Shown: piece by piece, positions 7,593 to 15,838 of the stretch
Layout: every line of letters starts with the position of its first letter
How positions within the stretch are numbered: position 1 is the first letter of the stretch
Assembly (NCBI RefSeq): GCF_003261055.1
Contig: NZ_CP030073.1
Location: 4,898,001-4,962,000, forward strand
Length of the DNA stretch: 64,000 nucleotides
Reading direction: 5' to 3'
Source: Streptomyces cadmiisoli
GTDB lineage: Bacteria > Actinomycetota > Actinomycetes > Streptomycetales > Streptomycetaceae
Notes under the pieces: model-generated
What the model was told of the DNA's origin: nothing
Database searches by the model: none
The model's input: only the letters and a program-made list of their open reading frames with translations
Program-made: the position numbers and the translations under genes

Positions 7593-8558
7593 ATGAAAAG
7601 CCCTCTGCTGTCCCTGCCCGGCGCCGTCCCCGCCGAAGGTGTGGACGAAGGTGTCGCCGCCCACTACGGCGACCTGTTCCGCGAGCAGCGCAGCCTCGCC
7701 GACGGCACCGGTTTCGTCGACCTCTCGCACCGCGGTGTCGTGGCGGTGTCCGGCCAGGACCGTCTGAGCTGGCTGCACCTGCTGCTCACCCAGCACGTCA
7801 GCGATCTGCCCGTGGGCGAGGCCACCGAGGCGCTGATCCTCTCGGCGAACGGCCACATCGAACACGCGCTGTACCTCGTCGACGACGGCGAGACCGTGTG
7901 GGCCCATGTGGAACCCGGCACCCAGGACACGCTGATCGCGTACCTGGAGTCGATGAAGTTCTTCTACCGGGTGGAGGTCGCCGACCGGACGGACGACTTC
8001 GCGGTGGTCCATCTGCCGGCCGGTTCGATCGCCGAGGTGCCCGAGGACACGGTCGTCCGCGAGACGCCGCACGGCCGTGATCTGTTCCTGCCGCGCGAGA
8101 CGCTCGAGTCGTTCGCCCGGAAGGCGGGTCGCCCGGTCGGCATCCTGGCCTACGAGGCGCTGCGCGTCGAGCAGCACCGGCCGCGGCTCGGCTTCGAGAC
8201 CGACCACCGGACCATCCCGCACGAGCTGGGGCTGATCGGCAGCGCCGTGCACCTCCAGAAGGGCTGCTACCGCGGTCAGGAGACCGTCGCCCGGGTGCAG
8301 AACCTGGGCAAGCCGCCGCGCCGGCTGGTCTTCCTGCACCTGGACGGCAGCGAGGTGCATCTGCCGGGGCACGGCACCGAGCTGCGGCTCGCGGGCGACG
8401 GCCCGGACGGCCGCAAGATCGGTTTCGTCACGACGTCCGTGCGCCACCACGAACTCGGCCCGGTCGCGCTCGCGCTGGTCAAGCGGAACGTACCGCTGGA
8501 CGCGCCCCTGGTCGCCGGGGACACGGCGGCGGCCCAGGAGACGGTCGTCGAGCCGTAG
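7593..8558 (+). CDS. ygfZ: YgfZ/GcvT-type folate-binding protein (Fe-S repair / tRNA modification factor)
   Basis: The 321-residue protein carries the YgfZ signature KGCYRGQE (about residues 222-229), with the essential cysteine. Upstream are GcvT-like blocks (FVDLSHRGVVAVSGQDRLSWLH) and a tetrahydrofolate-binding fold. YgfZ proteins support assembly or repair of Fe-S clusters, including those of MiaB, in a folate-dependent way. The gene starts 11 bp after nur, so it is probably co-transcribed with it. It is convergent with dtd across a strong bidirectional hairpin. Confidence 0.9.
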   Translation: MKSPLLSLPGAVPAEGVDEGVAAHYGDLFREQRSLADGTGFVDLSHRGVVAVSGQDRLSWLHLLLTQHVSDLPVGEATEALILSANGHIEHALYLVDDGETVWAHVEPGTQDTLIAYLESMKFFYRVEVADRTDDFAVVHLPAGSIAEVPEDTVVRETPHGRDLFLPRETLESFARKAGRPVGILAYEALRVEQHRPRLGFETDHRTIPHELGLIGSAVHLQKGCYRGQETVARVQNLGKPPRRLVFLHLDGSEVHLPGHGTELRLAGDGPDGRKIGFVTTSVRHHELGPVALALVKRNVPLDAPLVAGDTAAAQETVVEP

Positions 8559-8563
8559 CCGGC

Positions 8564-8596
8564 GGGGTGCCCCGGACCCACGGGCCGGGGCACCCC
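8564..8596. terminator. bidirectional terminator between ygfZ and dtd
   Basis: A 12-bp perfect stem (GGGGTGCCCCGG at 8564-8575 with its complement at 8585-8596) lies just after the ygfZ stop and before the convergent dtd stop. Confidence 0.75.
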
Positions 8597-8656
8597 ACCG
8601 CTCCCCGTCCGCGACAGGCCCCGGATCTTGCGGCCCGCCACGGCACTGGATCAGCA

Positions 8657-9082
8657 CTAGATCTCCAGCAGCACCGTGAACGGCCCGTCGTTCGTCAGAC
8701 CGACCCGCATCCCTGCGCCGAACCGCCCGGTGGCCACCGTCGCGCCCAGCGCGCGCAGCCGGGCGACCACCTCGTCGACCAGCGGCTCCGCGACGTCGCC
8801 CGGCGCGGCCGCGTTCCAGGTGGGGCGGCGCCCCTTGCGGGCGTCGCCGTAAAGGGTGAACTGGCTGATCACCAGCAGGGGGGCGTCGATGTCGCTGCAC
8901 GACTTCTCGTCCTGCAGCATGCGGATCGACCAGAGCTTGCGGGCGAGCTGGGCCGCCTTCTCCTCGGTGTCCTCGTGGGTCACCCCGACCAGGACGCACA
9001 GCCCCTCGCCGCTGATCTCCCCGACGGTCTCGCCGTCCACGACGACGCTCGCGCCGTCCACCCTCTGCACCACTGCACGCAT
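8657..9082 (-). CDS. dtd: D-aminoacyl-tRNA deacylase
   Basis: The start [18 protein letters not shown] gives exactly 141 residues, the usual length of Dtd; the open frame extends 18 codons further but without family sequence. The catalytic-site motifs [12 protein letters not shown] and TNDGPFTV (the latter with the Gly-cisPro that rejects L-amino acids) are intact. The enzyme hydrolyses D-aminoacyl- and glycyl-tRNAs, recycling mischarged tRNA. It is a single gene on the minus strand, divergent from rsiG. Confidence 0.95.
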   Translation of the reverse strand: MRAVVQRVDGASVVVDGETVGEISGEGLCVLVGVTHEDTEEKAAQLARKLWSIRMLQDEKSCSDIDAPLLVISQFTLYGDARKGRRPTWNAAAPGDVAEPLVDEVVARLRALGATVATGRFGAGMRVGLTNDGPFTVLLEI

Positions 9083-9249
9083 ACGACCATCATGCCGGGC
9101 GACCGGAACCGGCTCGCGAGTGGTCCGTACCAGCATTCTTTTTGATCCCTAACCCCCCATCTGGGGCTGTTCGGGGGCACTCGGTCACATAGCGGCCACC
9201 CGGGGTGGCACGATGTGGCAACGGCCGGTCGAGGGGACGGTAGAGGCAC

Positions 9250-9867
9250 ATGAGCACACCGAGTACCGGGCAGCCGCCTGGGGCTGTCTCGTTGACCCAT
9301 GCGGGAGGCGCGGAGTCGATCCGCCCGCCCGTGCAGCGCACGGACAGCCCACGGCTGCCCCCCGATCCGCCCGAGCACACGCTGCCCGCGCTGAGCCTGC
9401 CGGAACTGCGCGCCCTGCGCCGGGACGCGCAGCGCGACGAGGCGGACCTCAGCTACGTACGGCGGCTGCTCCAGGGGCGGATCGACATCCTGCGCGCGGA
9501 GCTGGCGCGGCGCGGGACGGCGTCCCCGGTCGCCGCGGGCGAGGCGTCCGTGGTCGCGCGGCTGTCGGAGATCCTCGCCGACGCCCCGGCCCGGCACCGT
9601 TCCTCCGCCCGCCACGTGACGCTGGGCACCCCGCACGGCGAGGAGTACCGCCGACTGGCCGCGGAGATGCTCGCCGAGGTCGAGCTGTCCGCCCTGGACG
9701 CGCGCACGGACGGGGAGCTGACCACCGCCCTCGGGCGGCTCGTGCGCTACGAGCAGCAGGTGTCCCGGCGCCGCCAGCGGTTGCAGCGGACCGCCGACGA
9801 GTGCAGCGCGGAGATCGCCCGCCGCTACCGCGAGGGGGAGGCGCAGGTCGACGACCTGCTGGCGTGA
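9250..9867 (+). CDS. rsiG: RsiG, c-di-GMP-armed anti-sigma factor for WhiG
   Basis: The 205-residue helical protein contains two perfect copies of the E(X)3S(X)2R(X)3Q(X)3D signature that defines RsiG. The first copy is Glu64, Ser68, Arg71, Gln75, Asp79. The second is Glu168, Ser172, Arg175, Gln179, Asp183. In Streptomyces, RsiG binds two c-di-GMP molecules between these helices and in that form sequesters sigma-WhiG, blocking entry into sporulation. The N-terminal 45 residues are Pro/Ser-rich and probably disordered. A GAGG lies 7 bases before the ATG. It is transcribed divergently from dtd. Confidence 0.93.
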   Translation: MSTPSTGQPPGAVSLTHAGGAESIRPPVQRTDSPRLPPDPPEHTLPALSLPELRALRRDAQRDEADLSYVRRLLQGRIDILRAELARRGTASPVAAGEASVVARLSEILADAPARHRSSARHVTLGTPHGEEYRRLAAEMLAEVELSALDARTDGELTTALGRLVRYEQQVSRRRQRLQRTADECSAEIARRYREGEAQVDDLLA

Positions 9868-9967
9868 CGGTCCGCCCGGCCCGTCGTCCACAGCCTGTGG
9901 ACAGGTGGACGACGGCCGGACGGAAAAACCCGCGACACCCTCGGCCGGGTACACCTACCGTGGCTTC

Positions 9968-11233
9968 ATGACCCGCAGCGACGCCCCCGCCGTACGCCCC
10001 ATCACCGAATCCGACTTCACGGACTGGCAGCGCGCCCTGAACGTCGGATTCCTGCGTGAGCCGACCCTCTCCGAGGAGCAGCTGGAAGCCCGCCGGGCCC
10101 AGTTCGTGCCGGGCAGGCTGCGCGGCGCGTTCGACGGCGAGCGGTGCGTGGCGACCTTCCGTTCGTTCGCGCAGGAACTGACCGCGGTGGGCGGCGCGGC
10201 GGTCCCCGCCGACGCGATATCCAACGTCACCGTCACCCCCACCCACCGCCGCCGCGGGCTCCTCAGCCGCATGATGGCCGAGGACCTGGAGGCGGCGAAG
10301 GAGCGCGGGGACGTCGTGGCGACCCTCATCGCCGCCGAGTACCCGATCTACGGCCGGTACGGCTTCGGACCGGCCACCTCCACCACCGAGTGGACCGTCG
10401 ACGTGCCCCGCACCGGTCTCGACCCCCGCTGGTCGGGTCCCGAGGACGGCGGCCGCATCGACCTGGTCGACGCCGAGGACGTCCGCAAGCTGGGCCCCGA
10501 GCTGCACGAGCGCCTGCGCCGCCGCCAGCCCGGCGCGGTCAGCCGCGACGAGCTGTGGTGGCGGTCCAACACCGGAGCCGTCCGCTTCAACTCGTCCTGG
10601 ACCGAACCCTTCTTCGCGGTCCACCGCTCGGCGACCGGCGAGGTCGAGGGCATGGTGTCCTACGAGGCCGAGGACAACTGGCGCGGCAAGCAGCCGCACG
10701 ACACCGCCGACGTGAACTGGCTGATCGCGGCCACCCCGGCCGCGGAGCGGGCACTGTGGCACTTCCTGTGCTCGATCGACTGGATCACCCAGGTGAAGTC
10801 GGGCTTCCGGGCCCCGGACGACCTGCTGCCGCTCCTGCTGCCAGACCCCCGCGCGGCCCGGGTCACCGTGCAGGCCGACTGGCTGTGGGTGCGGATCCTG
10901 GACGTCGTACGGGCGCTGGAGGCGCGGACGTACGAGGGGACCGGCGCGCTGGTGCTGGAGGTCGTCGACACCGCCGGCGCGACGGCGGGCGGCTTCACCG
11001 GCGGGCGGTACGCGCTGGAGGTGTCGCAGACGGGCGCGTCCTGTGCGCCGACGACGCGGAGCGCGGATCTGACGCTGGACGTCGCCGACCTCGCGGCCCT
11101 GTGGCTCGGGGACGAGTCGGCGGTGCGGCTGGCGGCGCTGGGCCGGGTCCGGGAAGAACGAGCGGGCGCCGCCCGTTCGGCCGACGCCCTGCTGCGCACG
11201 TCCAGGCGGCCTTGGTGCCCGGACCTGTTCTGA
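9968..11233 (+). CDS. Eis-like GNAT N-acetyltransferase
   Basis: From the ATG at 9968 the protein has 421 residues. The acetyl-CoA site [17 protein letters not shown] (about 81-97) is a canonical GNAT motif A, and the following domains ([18 protein letters not shown], then an SCP2-like C-terminal part) match the three-domain Eis family. The chain ends in Phe, and in Eis the C-terminal carboxylate takes part in catalysis. Eis of M. tuberculosis acetylates aminoglycosides; the substrate here is unknown. The open frame extends upstream by 21 codons, but those are not protein-like. Confidence 0.88.
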   Translation: MTRSDAPAVRPITESDFTDWQRALNVGFLREPTLSEEQLEARRAQFVPGRLRGAFDGERCVATFRSFAQELTAVGGAAVPADAISNVTVTPTHRRRGLLSRMMAEDLEAAKERGDVVATLIAAEYPIYGRYGFGPATSTTEWTVDVPRTGLDPRWSGPEDGGRIDLVDAEDVRKLGPELHERLRRRQPGAVSRDELWWRSNTGAVRFNSSWTEPFFAVHRSATGEVEGMVSYEAEDNWRGKQPHDTADVNWLIAATPAAERALWHFLCSIDWITQVKSGFRAPDDLLPLLLPDPRAARVTVQADWLWVRILDVVRALEARTYEGTGALVLEVVDTAGATAGGFTGGRYALEVSQTGASCAPTTRSADLTLDVADLAALWLGDESAVRLAALGRVREERAGAARSADALLRTSRRPWCPDLF

Positions 11234-11294
11234 GTGCTCCTTCCTGCCGACGACGGGTGGACTCATCCGTAGCGTGCTCTTGAGTTGTGGTTGT

Positions 11295-11434
11295 TGTTCG
11301 GTTGTGGCCGTGCGGTCTGCTGTGTTCGGTTGTCGGTGTTCAGTTGACGTTGTTCAGTTGTCGCTGTTCGGTTGTTGGTATTCGGTTGTCGGTGTGTAGT
11401 TGTCGCTGTTCGGTTGTGACTGTGCGGTGGTGCG
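11295..11434. repeat. 14-bp intergenic tandem repeat, 10 units
   Basis: Ten consecutive 14-bp units with consensus near CTGTTCGGTTGTCG fill 11295-11434. Examples are GTGTTCGGTTGTCG, GTGTTCAGTTGACG, TTGTTCAGTTGTCG and CTGTTCGGTTGTTG. The array is far richer in T and lower in GC than its surroundings. The period is not a multiple of 3, so it does not encode a repetitive peptide in one frame. It separates the Eis-like gene from the accessory block. Confidence 0.9.
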
Positions 11435-11494
11435 GACTGACCGGGCTCCCGGCTCCCCTCCGGAAGGGAGCCCGACCAGCCGGATCCTGAGGGC

Positions 11495-11680
11495 TCAGCC
11501 GGAGTGGGCGAGCAGCATCACGAGGAGTACCGCTCCGATCCCGCCGAGCATGGTGTTCTTGGCCTTGACCCCGATGGTCAGCGCGACGAGGGCGATGATG
11601 CCCATCGGTCCGAACTTCCACTGGACGAACTGCTCGACTGCGACGGCCAGGCCGGCGATGGCGAGGGCGATGAGCGGCAT
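11495..11680 (-). CDS. 61-aa membrane protein divergent from GntR paralogue 1
   Basis: The protein starts MPLIALAIAGLAVAVEQ and is almost entirely hydrophobic (two to three helices), with a conserved core EQFVQWKFG ... LTIGVKAK. The second small protein at 12789-12977 has the same core (EQIVQWKYG ... LTIGIKAK) and the same length and orientation relative to its regulator. AAGGGGGGA lies just before the ATG. No family is recognised. The repeated pairing with a GntR gene suggests a functional link, such as a target gene or a membrane partner. Confidence 0.7.
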   Translation of the reverse strand: MPLIALAIAGLAVAVEQFVQWKFGPMGIIALVALTIGVKAKNTMLGGIGAVLLVMLLAHSG

Positions 11681-11745
11681 ACGGTCCCCCCTTCGGGACT
11701 GTTCGACCCTGGTGGCCAACCTTCGGGAAGTTTGACCATGTTGCT

Positions 11746-11764
11746 GAAGTTGGCGACCAACTTC
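11746..11764. promoter_or_regulatory. perfect palindrome, likely operator of GntR paralogue 1
   Basis: GAAGTTGG-CGA-CCAACTTC has perfect 8-bp arms and lies in the divergent region between the small membrane gene and the regulator. A weaker relative (CAACCTTC / GAAGTTTG) is at 11717-11734. The same half-site recurs before paralogues 2 and 3. Confidence 0.6.
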
Positions 11765-11813
11765 ACTGTACTCATCTCCACTTGGAAGCGTCTCATAACC
11801 ACCTATGCATGAA

Positions 11814-11842
11814 CTGCCAGAAGATGGCGGGAAGTTGTAGTG
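11814..11842 (+). promoter_or_regulatory. promoter of GntR paralogue 1 (leaderless)
   Basis: CTGCCA (11814-11819) and TAGTGT (11837-11842) with a 17-bp spacer lie 7 bases before the GTG at 11850. The arrangement, spacing and flanks are repeated almost exactly before paralogue 2, which argues that it is the working promoter. Confidence 0.5.
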
Positions 11843-11849
11843 TTTGGTC

Positions 11850-12752
11850 GTGGAGCCGGAACACGCCACCGTCAATGGTCGGAAGAGGCCACAACCGCCA
11901 CCGCGGTCACACCACGAGGTGGCGGAAGAGCTGCGTGCCCGGATCAGGACCGGAGTGCTGCGGCCGGGACAGCGCATGCCCACCCAGGCCCAGTTGGCCG
12001 ACGAGTTCGGCGTGGAGCGCGCCGCGGTGCGGCAGGCGCTGCGCATCCTGCACACGGAGCAGCTGCTCACCAACGTGTCGAAAGGGAGCCCCGCGACGGT
12101 GGCACCCGACCCCTACCGGGCGCTCACCGGGCCGGGCGCTCCGCCGCAGCCCACCACCGTCGCCCTCGCGCCCCGCATCGCCGCGGCGTTCGCCGCCCCG
12201 CACGTCGAGATAGACGCGCTGTGCCTGACGTCGATCTCCCTGACGCTCTCCATCGGGGAACCGCTGCGCCGGATCCACGCGGGACAGCTGAAACCGGCCA
12301 AGGTCGACGTACGGGTCCTGCTGCCCTCGCGCGACATCGACCTGGCCTTCCCGGCGCCGGTGGACCCGGCGGACGCCGACCGGCTGCATCCGCGCTGGCT
12401 CGCGATGCGCAACGCCCAGGGCCAGGTGCTCCAGCACAACCTGCTGGCACTGCGGGCGACGCACGGCATCGACGTGCGCGTGTCCTTCCGCGCGCTGCCG
12501 TTCACACCGCCGGTGAAGCTGTACCTGCTCAACGGCACGGAGGCGCTGTTCGCGTACTACACGCTGCGGCGGCGCGAGGAGGAGATCGACCAGGAGCAGC
12601 TGGAGCTCTACGACGCGGAGGGCACCCAGTCGATGCTGTTCGCCTTCGAACAGGGGGCGGGCCTGCGCGACACCACCTTCGTCGAGCAGTCCCACCTGTG
12701 GTTCAACGCGTTGTGGGAGACGATCAGCTCGGAGCTGGTGCTCACACGCTGA
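11850..12752 (+). CDS. GntR-type regulator, paralogue 1 of the block
   Basis: The 300-residue protein starts at GTG 11850, fixed by alignment with paralogue 2 (both begin V-x-x-E with a following VNG). The GntR winged helix (about 20-85) includes RPGQRMPTQAQLADEFGVER. After a Pro-rich linker comes a domain of about 200 residues with blocks DVRVLLPSRDIDLAFP, DVRVSFRALPFTPPVKLYLL, NGTEALFAYY and a final WFNALWET. That architecture recalls the PLD-like sensor fold of TrmB-type regulators without its catalytic HKD residues (inference). No UTRA or FCD domain is seen. It is divergent from a 61-aa membrane protein. Confidence 0.85.
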   Translation: MEPEHATVNGRKRPQPPPRSHHEVAEELRARIRTGVLRPGQRMPTQAQLADEFGVERAAVRQALRILHTEQLLTNVSKGSPATVAPDPYRALTGPGAPPQPTTVALAPRIAAAFAAPHVEIDALCLTSISLTLSIGEPLRRIHAGQLKPAKVDVRVLLPSRDIDLAFPAPVDPADADRLHPRWLAMRNAQGQVLQHNLLALRATHGIDVRVSFRALPFTPPVKLYLLNGTEALFAYYTLRRREEEIDQEQLELYDAEGTQSMLFAFEQGAGLRDTTFVEQSHLWFNALWETISSELVLTR

Positions 12753-12788
12753 CCGTCTCCGGGCGGACGGGGGCGGGGCGCCGGTCGG

Positions 12789-12977
12789 TCACAGCGCCGG
12801 GCCGGTCACCAGGAGCGCGAGCACGACCGCCCCGATGGAGCTGACGGCCGGACTCTTCGCCTTGATGCCTATGGTGAGCAGGAGCAGGCCGACGACTCCG
12901 GTGGCGCCGTACTTCCACTGGACGATCTGCTCGAAGCCGACGACGAAGACCGCGGAGAGGAGAGCGAGGGCAGGCAC
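12789..12977 (-). CDS. 62-aa membrane protein divergent from GntR paralogue 2
   Basis: This is a paralogue of the 61-aa protein 1.1 kb upstream. It begins MPALALLSAVFVVGFEQ and shares the core Q-x-VQWK-x-G, then LTIG(I/V)KAK and IGAVVLALL. It probably has two to three membrane helices with the basic WKYG and KAK loops on the same side. GAAGGGGGA precedes the ATG. It is divergent from the second GntR gene across an operator-like inverted repeat. The function is unknown. Confidence 0.7.
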   Translation of the reverse strand: MPALALLSAVFVVGFEQIVQWKYGATGVVGLLLLTIGIKAKSPAVSSIGAVVLALLVTGPAL

Positions 12978-13077
12978 GGTGGTTCCCCCTTCGGGCTGCC
13001 GGGGCGGGACGGGCGGGGGGGGTGCGGGGTTGGCCGGCGGGGAGGTAAAGCTTCCGCCAACTCATGCGATGTGGTAC

Positions 13078-13096
13078 GAAGTTGGTAACCAACTCT
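13078..13096. promoter_or_regulatory. operator-like inverted repeat before GntR paralogue 2
   Basis: GAAGTTGG-TAA-CCAACTCT is the counterpart of the perfect palindrome at 11746, with six of eight arm positions still matching. It can also be read as AGTTGGT-A-ACCAACT. Confidence 0.5.
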
Positions 13097-13145
13097 GACT
13101 AAGTTGTCCCCACTTGGCTGCTACTCATAAACAACTCTCAAACAA

Positions 13146-13174
13146 CTGCCCCTAGATGGCGTTGAGTTATAGCG
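13146..13174 (+). promoter_or_regulatory. promoter of GntR paralogue 2 (leaderless)
   Basis: CTGCCC (13146-13151) and TAGCGT (13169-13174), spacer 17 bp, lie 7 bases before the GTG at 13182. They are the same element, in the same place, as before paralogue 1. Confidence 0.5.
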
Positions 13175-13181
13175 TTTGGTT

Positions 13182-14054
13182 GTGACCCAGGAGAACGTGG
13201 CAGTGAACGGCATGAGAAGGCTCGGGCCCCAGGAGATCGCCGACACCCTGCGGGAACGCATCCGCGCGGGCGACCTGAAGGCGGGCGACCGCCTGCCGAC
13301 CCAGGCGGAACTCGCCGAGGAGTTCGGCGTGGAGCGCGGCACCGTGCGCCAGGCCCTGCGCGCCCTCCAGGAGGACGGCCTTCTCAGCAACGTCAGCAAG
13401 GGCAGCCCGCCGCGCATCGCGGCACCCGCCCCGGCACGGAGTGAGCCCCAGCCGACCATGGTGGGTCTGGCGCCGCGCCTGACGGGCGCCTTCGCCGCCC
13501 GCAACGTACGCATCGACGCGGCCTGCCTCACGGCCGAGACCCTGATGCTGGCCCTCGGCGACCCGGTCCGCGCGATCCACGAGGGGCGTATCCGCCCCGA
13601 GTCCATCGACGTACGCATCCTGCTGCCCTCCCGGGACATCAACCTGGCCTTCCCCATCTCGGTCGAGGGCGGCGGCGACGACGATCCGGTCCACCAGCGC
13701 TGGCTCGCCCAGCGCAACGCCCAGGGCCACGTCCTCCAGCACAACCTCCGTGCCCTGCGCGCCTCGCACGGCATCGACGTACGCGTCACCTTCCGCGCGC
13801 TGCCGTTCACACCGCCGGTGAAGCTGTACCTCCTCAACGGCACGGAGGCGCTGATCGCGTACTACATGGTCACGCGCCGCGCCGAGGACGACGGGACCGG
13901 ACCCCTGGACATGTACGACGTCCTGGGCACCGAATCCCTCCTCTTCTCCTTCGAGCACCTGTCGGGCCGCCGCGACGCGGCGTTCGTCGAGCAATCCCAG
14001 AAGTGGTTCGACGCCCTCTGGGAAACCATCACGACGGACCTGACACTCTCCTAG
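13182..14054 (+). CDS. GntR-type regulator, paralogue 2 of the block
   Basis: The 290-residue protein is closely similar to paralogue 1 throughout. The winged helix has KAGDRLPTQAELAEEFGVER, and the effector domain has DVRILLPSRDINLAFP, FRALPFTPPVKLYLL, NGTEALIAYY and WFDALWET. The GTG at 13182 follows a conserved promoter by 7 bases. Its stop TAG overlaps the GTG of the HAD phosphatase by one base, so the two are translationally coupled. That coupling is the strongest hint that the regulator senses something made or removed by the phosphatase. Confidence 0.87.
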   Translation: MTQENVAVNGMRRLGPQEIADTLRERIRAGDLKAGDRLPTQAELAEEFGVERGTVRQALRALQEDGLLSNVSKGSPPRIAAPAPARSEPQPTMVGLAPRLTGAFAARNVRIDAACLTAETLMLALGDPVRAIHEGRIRPESIDVRILLPSRDINLAFPISVEGGGDDDPVHQRWLAQRNAQGHVLQHNLRALRASHGIDVRVTFRALPFTPPVKLYLLNGTEALIAYYMVTRRAEDDGTGPLDMYDVLGTESLLFSFEHLSGRRDAAFVEQSQKWFDALWETITTDLTLS

Positions 14055-14803
14055 TGACTTCTGATACGACGCAGACTGATGCGGTGACATCTCAGACCGG
14101 GAAAGAGACCGATGGACTGCGAGGGCTCATCACGCGCGCGCGTGTGGTGCTCTGGGACTTCGACGGCCCGATCTGCCGCCTGTTCGCCGGCTACTCGGCG
14201 GAGGGGGTGGCGAACGATCTGGTGGAGTGGCTCGGGGGGCGGGGGCTGCACGAGCTTCTGAAGGAGAGCGAACGGGAGACGGTCGACCCGCAGGTCGTGC
14301 TGCGCGCCGTGGACTGCCGGCACCCCGGCAGCGACCTGGTGGCGGAGCTGGAGGAACGTCTGACCCAGGAGGAGCTGAAGGCCGCGGCCTCGGCGATGCC
14401 CACCGCCTACGCGGACATCCTGATCCGCACCTGGACGGCCGTGGGTGCCCGCCTGGCCATCACGACGAACAACTCCCCTCGGATGGTCCGCTCGTACCTG
14501 TCGGGCCGAGGCCTGCTCGACTGCTTCGCACCCCACGTCTACGGCCGCACCCAGGACCTGCACCGCCTCAAGCCGGATCCGCACTGCCTCAACCAGGCCC
14601 TGCGCGCCATCGGGGCCGCGCCACAGGCGGCACTGATGATCGGCGACGCTCCGTCGGATCTGATCGCCGCCCGCGAGGCAGGTGTTCCGTTCCTCGGCTA
14701 CGCACGCAACGAGGAGAAGGAACGGCCGCTGCGGAAGGCCGGAGCCGAGCATGTGGTCTCGTCGCTCCTGCCGGTACTCGAGGTGGTCCGGACGCGGACC
14801 TGA
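14054..14803 (+). CDS. HAD-superfamily phosphatase coupled to GntR paralogue 2
   Basis: From GTG 14054 the protein has 249 residues (GTG 14084 is a possible later start). HAD motif I is WDFDGPICRLFAG with nucleophile Asp35 and Asp37. Motif II is AITTNNS, motif III Lys is in RLKPDPHC, and motif IV is IGDAPSDLIAAREAG. All catalytic positions are intact. The cap is helical (subfamily I). The unusual FDGPxxRLFxG opening is shared with the second HAD of the block (16925-17665), so the two are a pair. Likely a small-molecule phosphatase; the substrate is unknown. Confidence 0.88.
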   Translation: MTSDTTQTDAVTSQTGKETDGLRGLITRARVVLWDFDGPICRLFAGYSAEGVANDLVEWLGGRGLHELLKESERETVDPQVVLRAVDCRHPGSDLVAELEERLTQEELKAAASAMPTAYADILIRTWTAVGARLAITTNNSPRMVRSYLSGRGLLDCFAPHVYGRTQDLHRLKPDPHCLNQALRAIGAAPQAALMIGDAPSDLIAAREAGVPFLGYARNEEKERPLRKAGAEHVVSSLLPVLEVVRTRT

Positions 14804-14859
14804 GAAACGCCGACGGCACCGGGTCCTCGCAGCGGAAGCTGACTTCCCATGGCCTCCCC

Positions 14860-14885
14860 CAACTTTCAGGGATCCCGGCAAGTTG
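14860..14885. promoter_or_regulatory. AAGTTG half-sites before GntR paralogue 3
   Basis: CAACTT (14860-14865) and AAGTTG (14880-14885) form an inverted repeat with a 14-bp spacer. They use the same half-site as the operators before paralogues 1 and 2, 33 bp upstream of the chosen start. Confidence 0.4.
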
Positions 14886-14917
14886 CCCTCCAATTGGGGT
14901 AGTTGACCGACGTCGGC

Positions 14918-15829
14918 GTGCTGGTGGAGCGCGAGCAGTACGGTCGACAGGTGGAGGAACGGCAGTCCGGTACGGCCGAGAGCGGTGGCAGGGAGTTCCA
15001 GCGGGTCTCCGACGAGTTGCGGAACCGGATGGCGGACGGTGCCTACCACGTGCGCTCGTTCCTGCCGTCGCCGCGCGACCTCGCTGACGAGTTCGGGGTT
15101 TCCCGGGACACGGTCCAGCGGGCCCTGCGCGAACTGGCCGACGAGGGCTGGATCGAGTCCCGGCAGGGCCAGGGGTCGCGTGTGGTCAAGGCCCGGCACA
15201 TCCGGTCCTCGACGGCGAAGGCGACCCGCTCACGGCGCGGCGTGACCCTGGGGCCGCTCATCAGCGAGGCCTTCGAGCAGTCGGAGGTCTCCCTGGACGT
15301 CTACACGCTGACGTCCGAGTCCCTGGACGCCCACATCCGGCTCCAGGTGGAGCGGATCCGCGGCGGGTTCATCGCACCCCAGCGCATCGCGCTGCGCATG
15401 CTCCTGCCCTCCACGACGCTGCCCCTGCCCTATCCGCGGGTCAAGGACGACGCTGCCGACGCCCGGCTGCGCACCCGCCTGGCCACCATCACCGAGCACC
15501 ACACCGAGTCGCTGCGCGGGGCGCTGGAGGACCTGGCCACGGAGCGCCTGGTACCCGCCGTCGACCTCAGGATCCGGCACGCCCCACTGACCCCGGCCTT
15601 CAAGCTCTACCTCGTCAACGGTGCGGAGGCACTGCACGGTCCCTACGAGGTGATCGACCGTCAGCTGGTCCTGAGTGAGGGCGAGACCGTCACCGCCTTG
15701 GACGTGCTGGGCCTTGGTGCCACGCTGACGCACCATGTCCGGGACGCGGACCCGAACTCACCGGGATCGGTCTTCGTGGGCAGTATGCAGTCGTGGTTCG
15801 ACTCGGTCTGGACGCTTCTCGCCGTGTAG
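14918..15829 (+). CDS. GntR-type regulator, paralogue 3 of the block
   Basis: The protein has about 303 residues. The winged helix is SFLPSPRDLADEFGVSRDT, with RALRELADEGWIESRQG in the wing. The effector domain is a more distant version of that in paralogues 1 and 2 (IALRMLLPSTTLPLPYP, then TPAFKLYLVNGAEALHGPYE, then SWFDSVWTLL). The frame is open from TTG 14903, and GTG 14918 or 14924 are the likely starts. It is 114 bp after the first HAD gene and convergent with the membrane protein that carries the same domain (9 bp between stops). Confidence 0.85.
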   Translation: MLVEREQYGRQVEERQSGTAESGGREFQRVSDELRNRMADGAYHVRSFLPSPRDLADEFGVSRDTVQRALRELADEGWIESRQGQGSRVVKARHIRSSTAKATRSRRGVTLGPLISEAFEQSEVSLDVYTLTSESLDAHIRLQVERIRGGFIAPQRIALRMLLPSTTLPLPYPRVKDDAADARLRTRLATITEHHTESLRGALEDLATERLVPAVDLRIRHAPLTPAFKLYLVNGAEALHGPYEVIDRQLVLSEGETVTALDVLGLGATLTHHVRDADPNSPGSVFVGSMQSWFDSVWTLLAV

Positions 15830-15838
15830 CGACGTCCG

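Noticed and set aside
9449..11266. Antisense frame of 605 codons over rsiG and the Eis-like gene
   Set aside because: Both sense genes carry exact family motifs; the antisense product is low-complexity.
11295..11434. The 14-bp array considered as a CRISPR or origin iteron
   Set aside because: Units are contiguous without spacers, no cas genes are present, and there is no replication gene nearby; not a CRISPR, iteron role unsupported.
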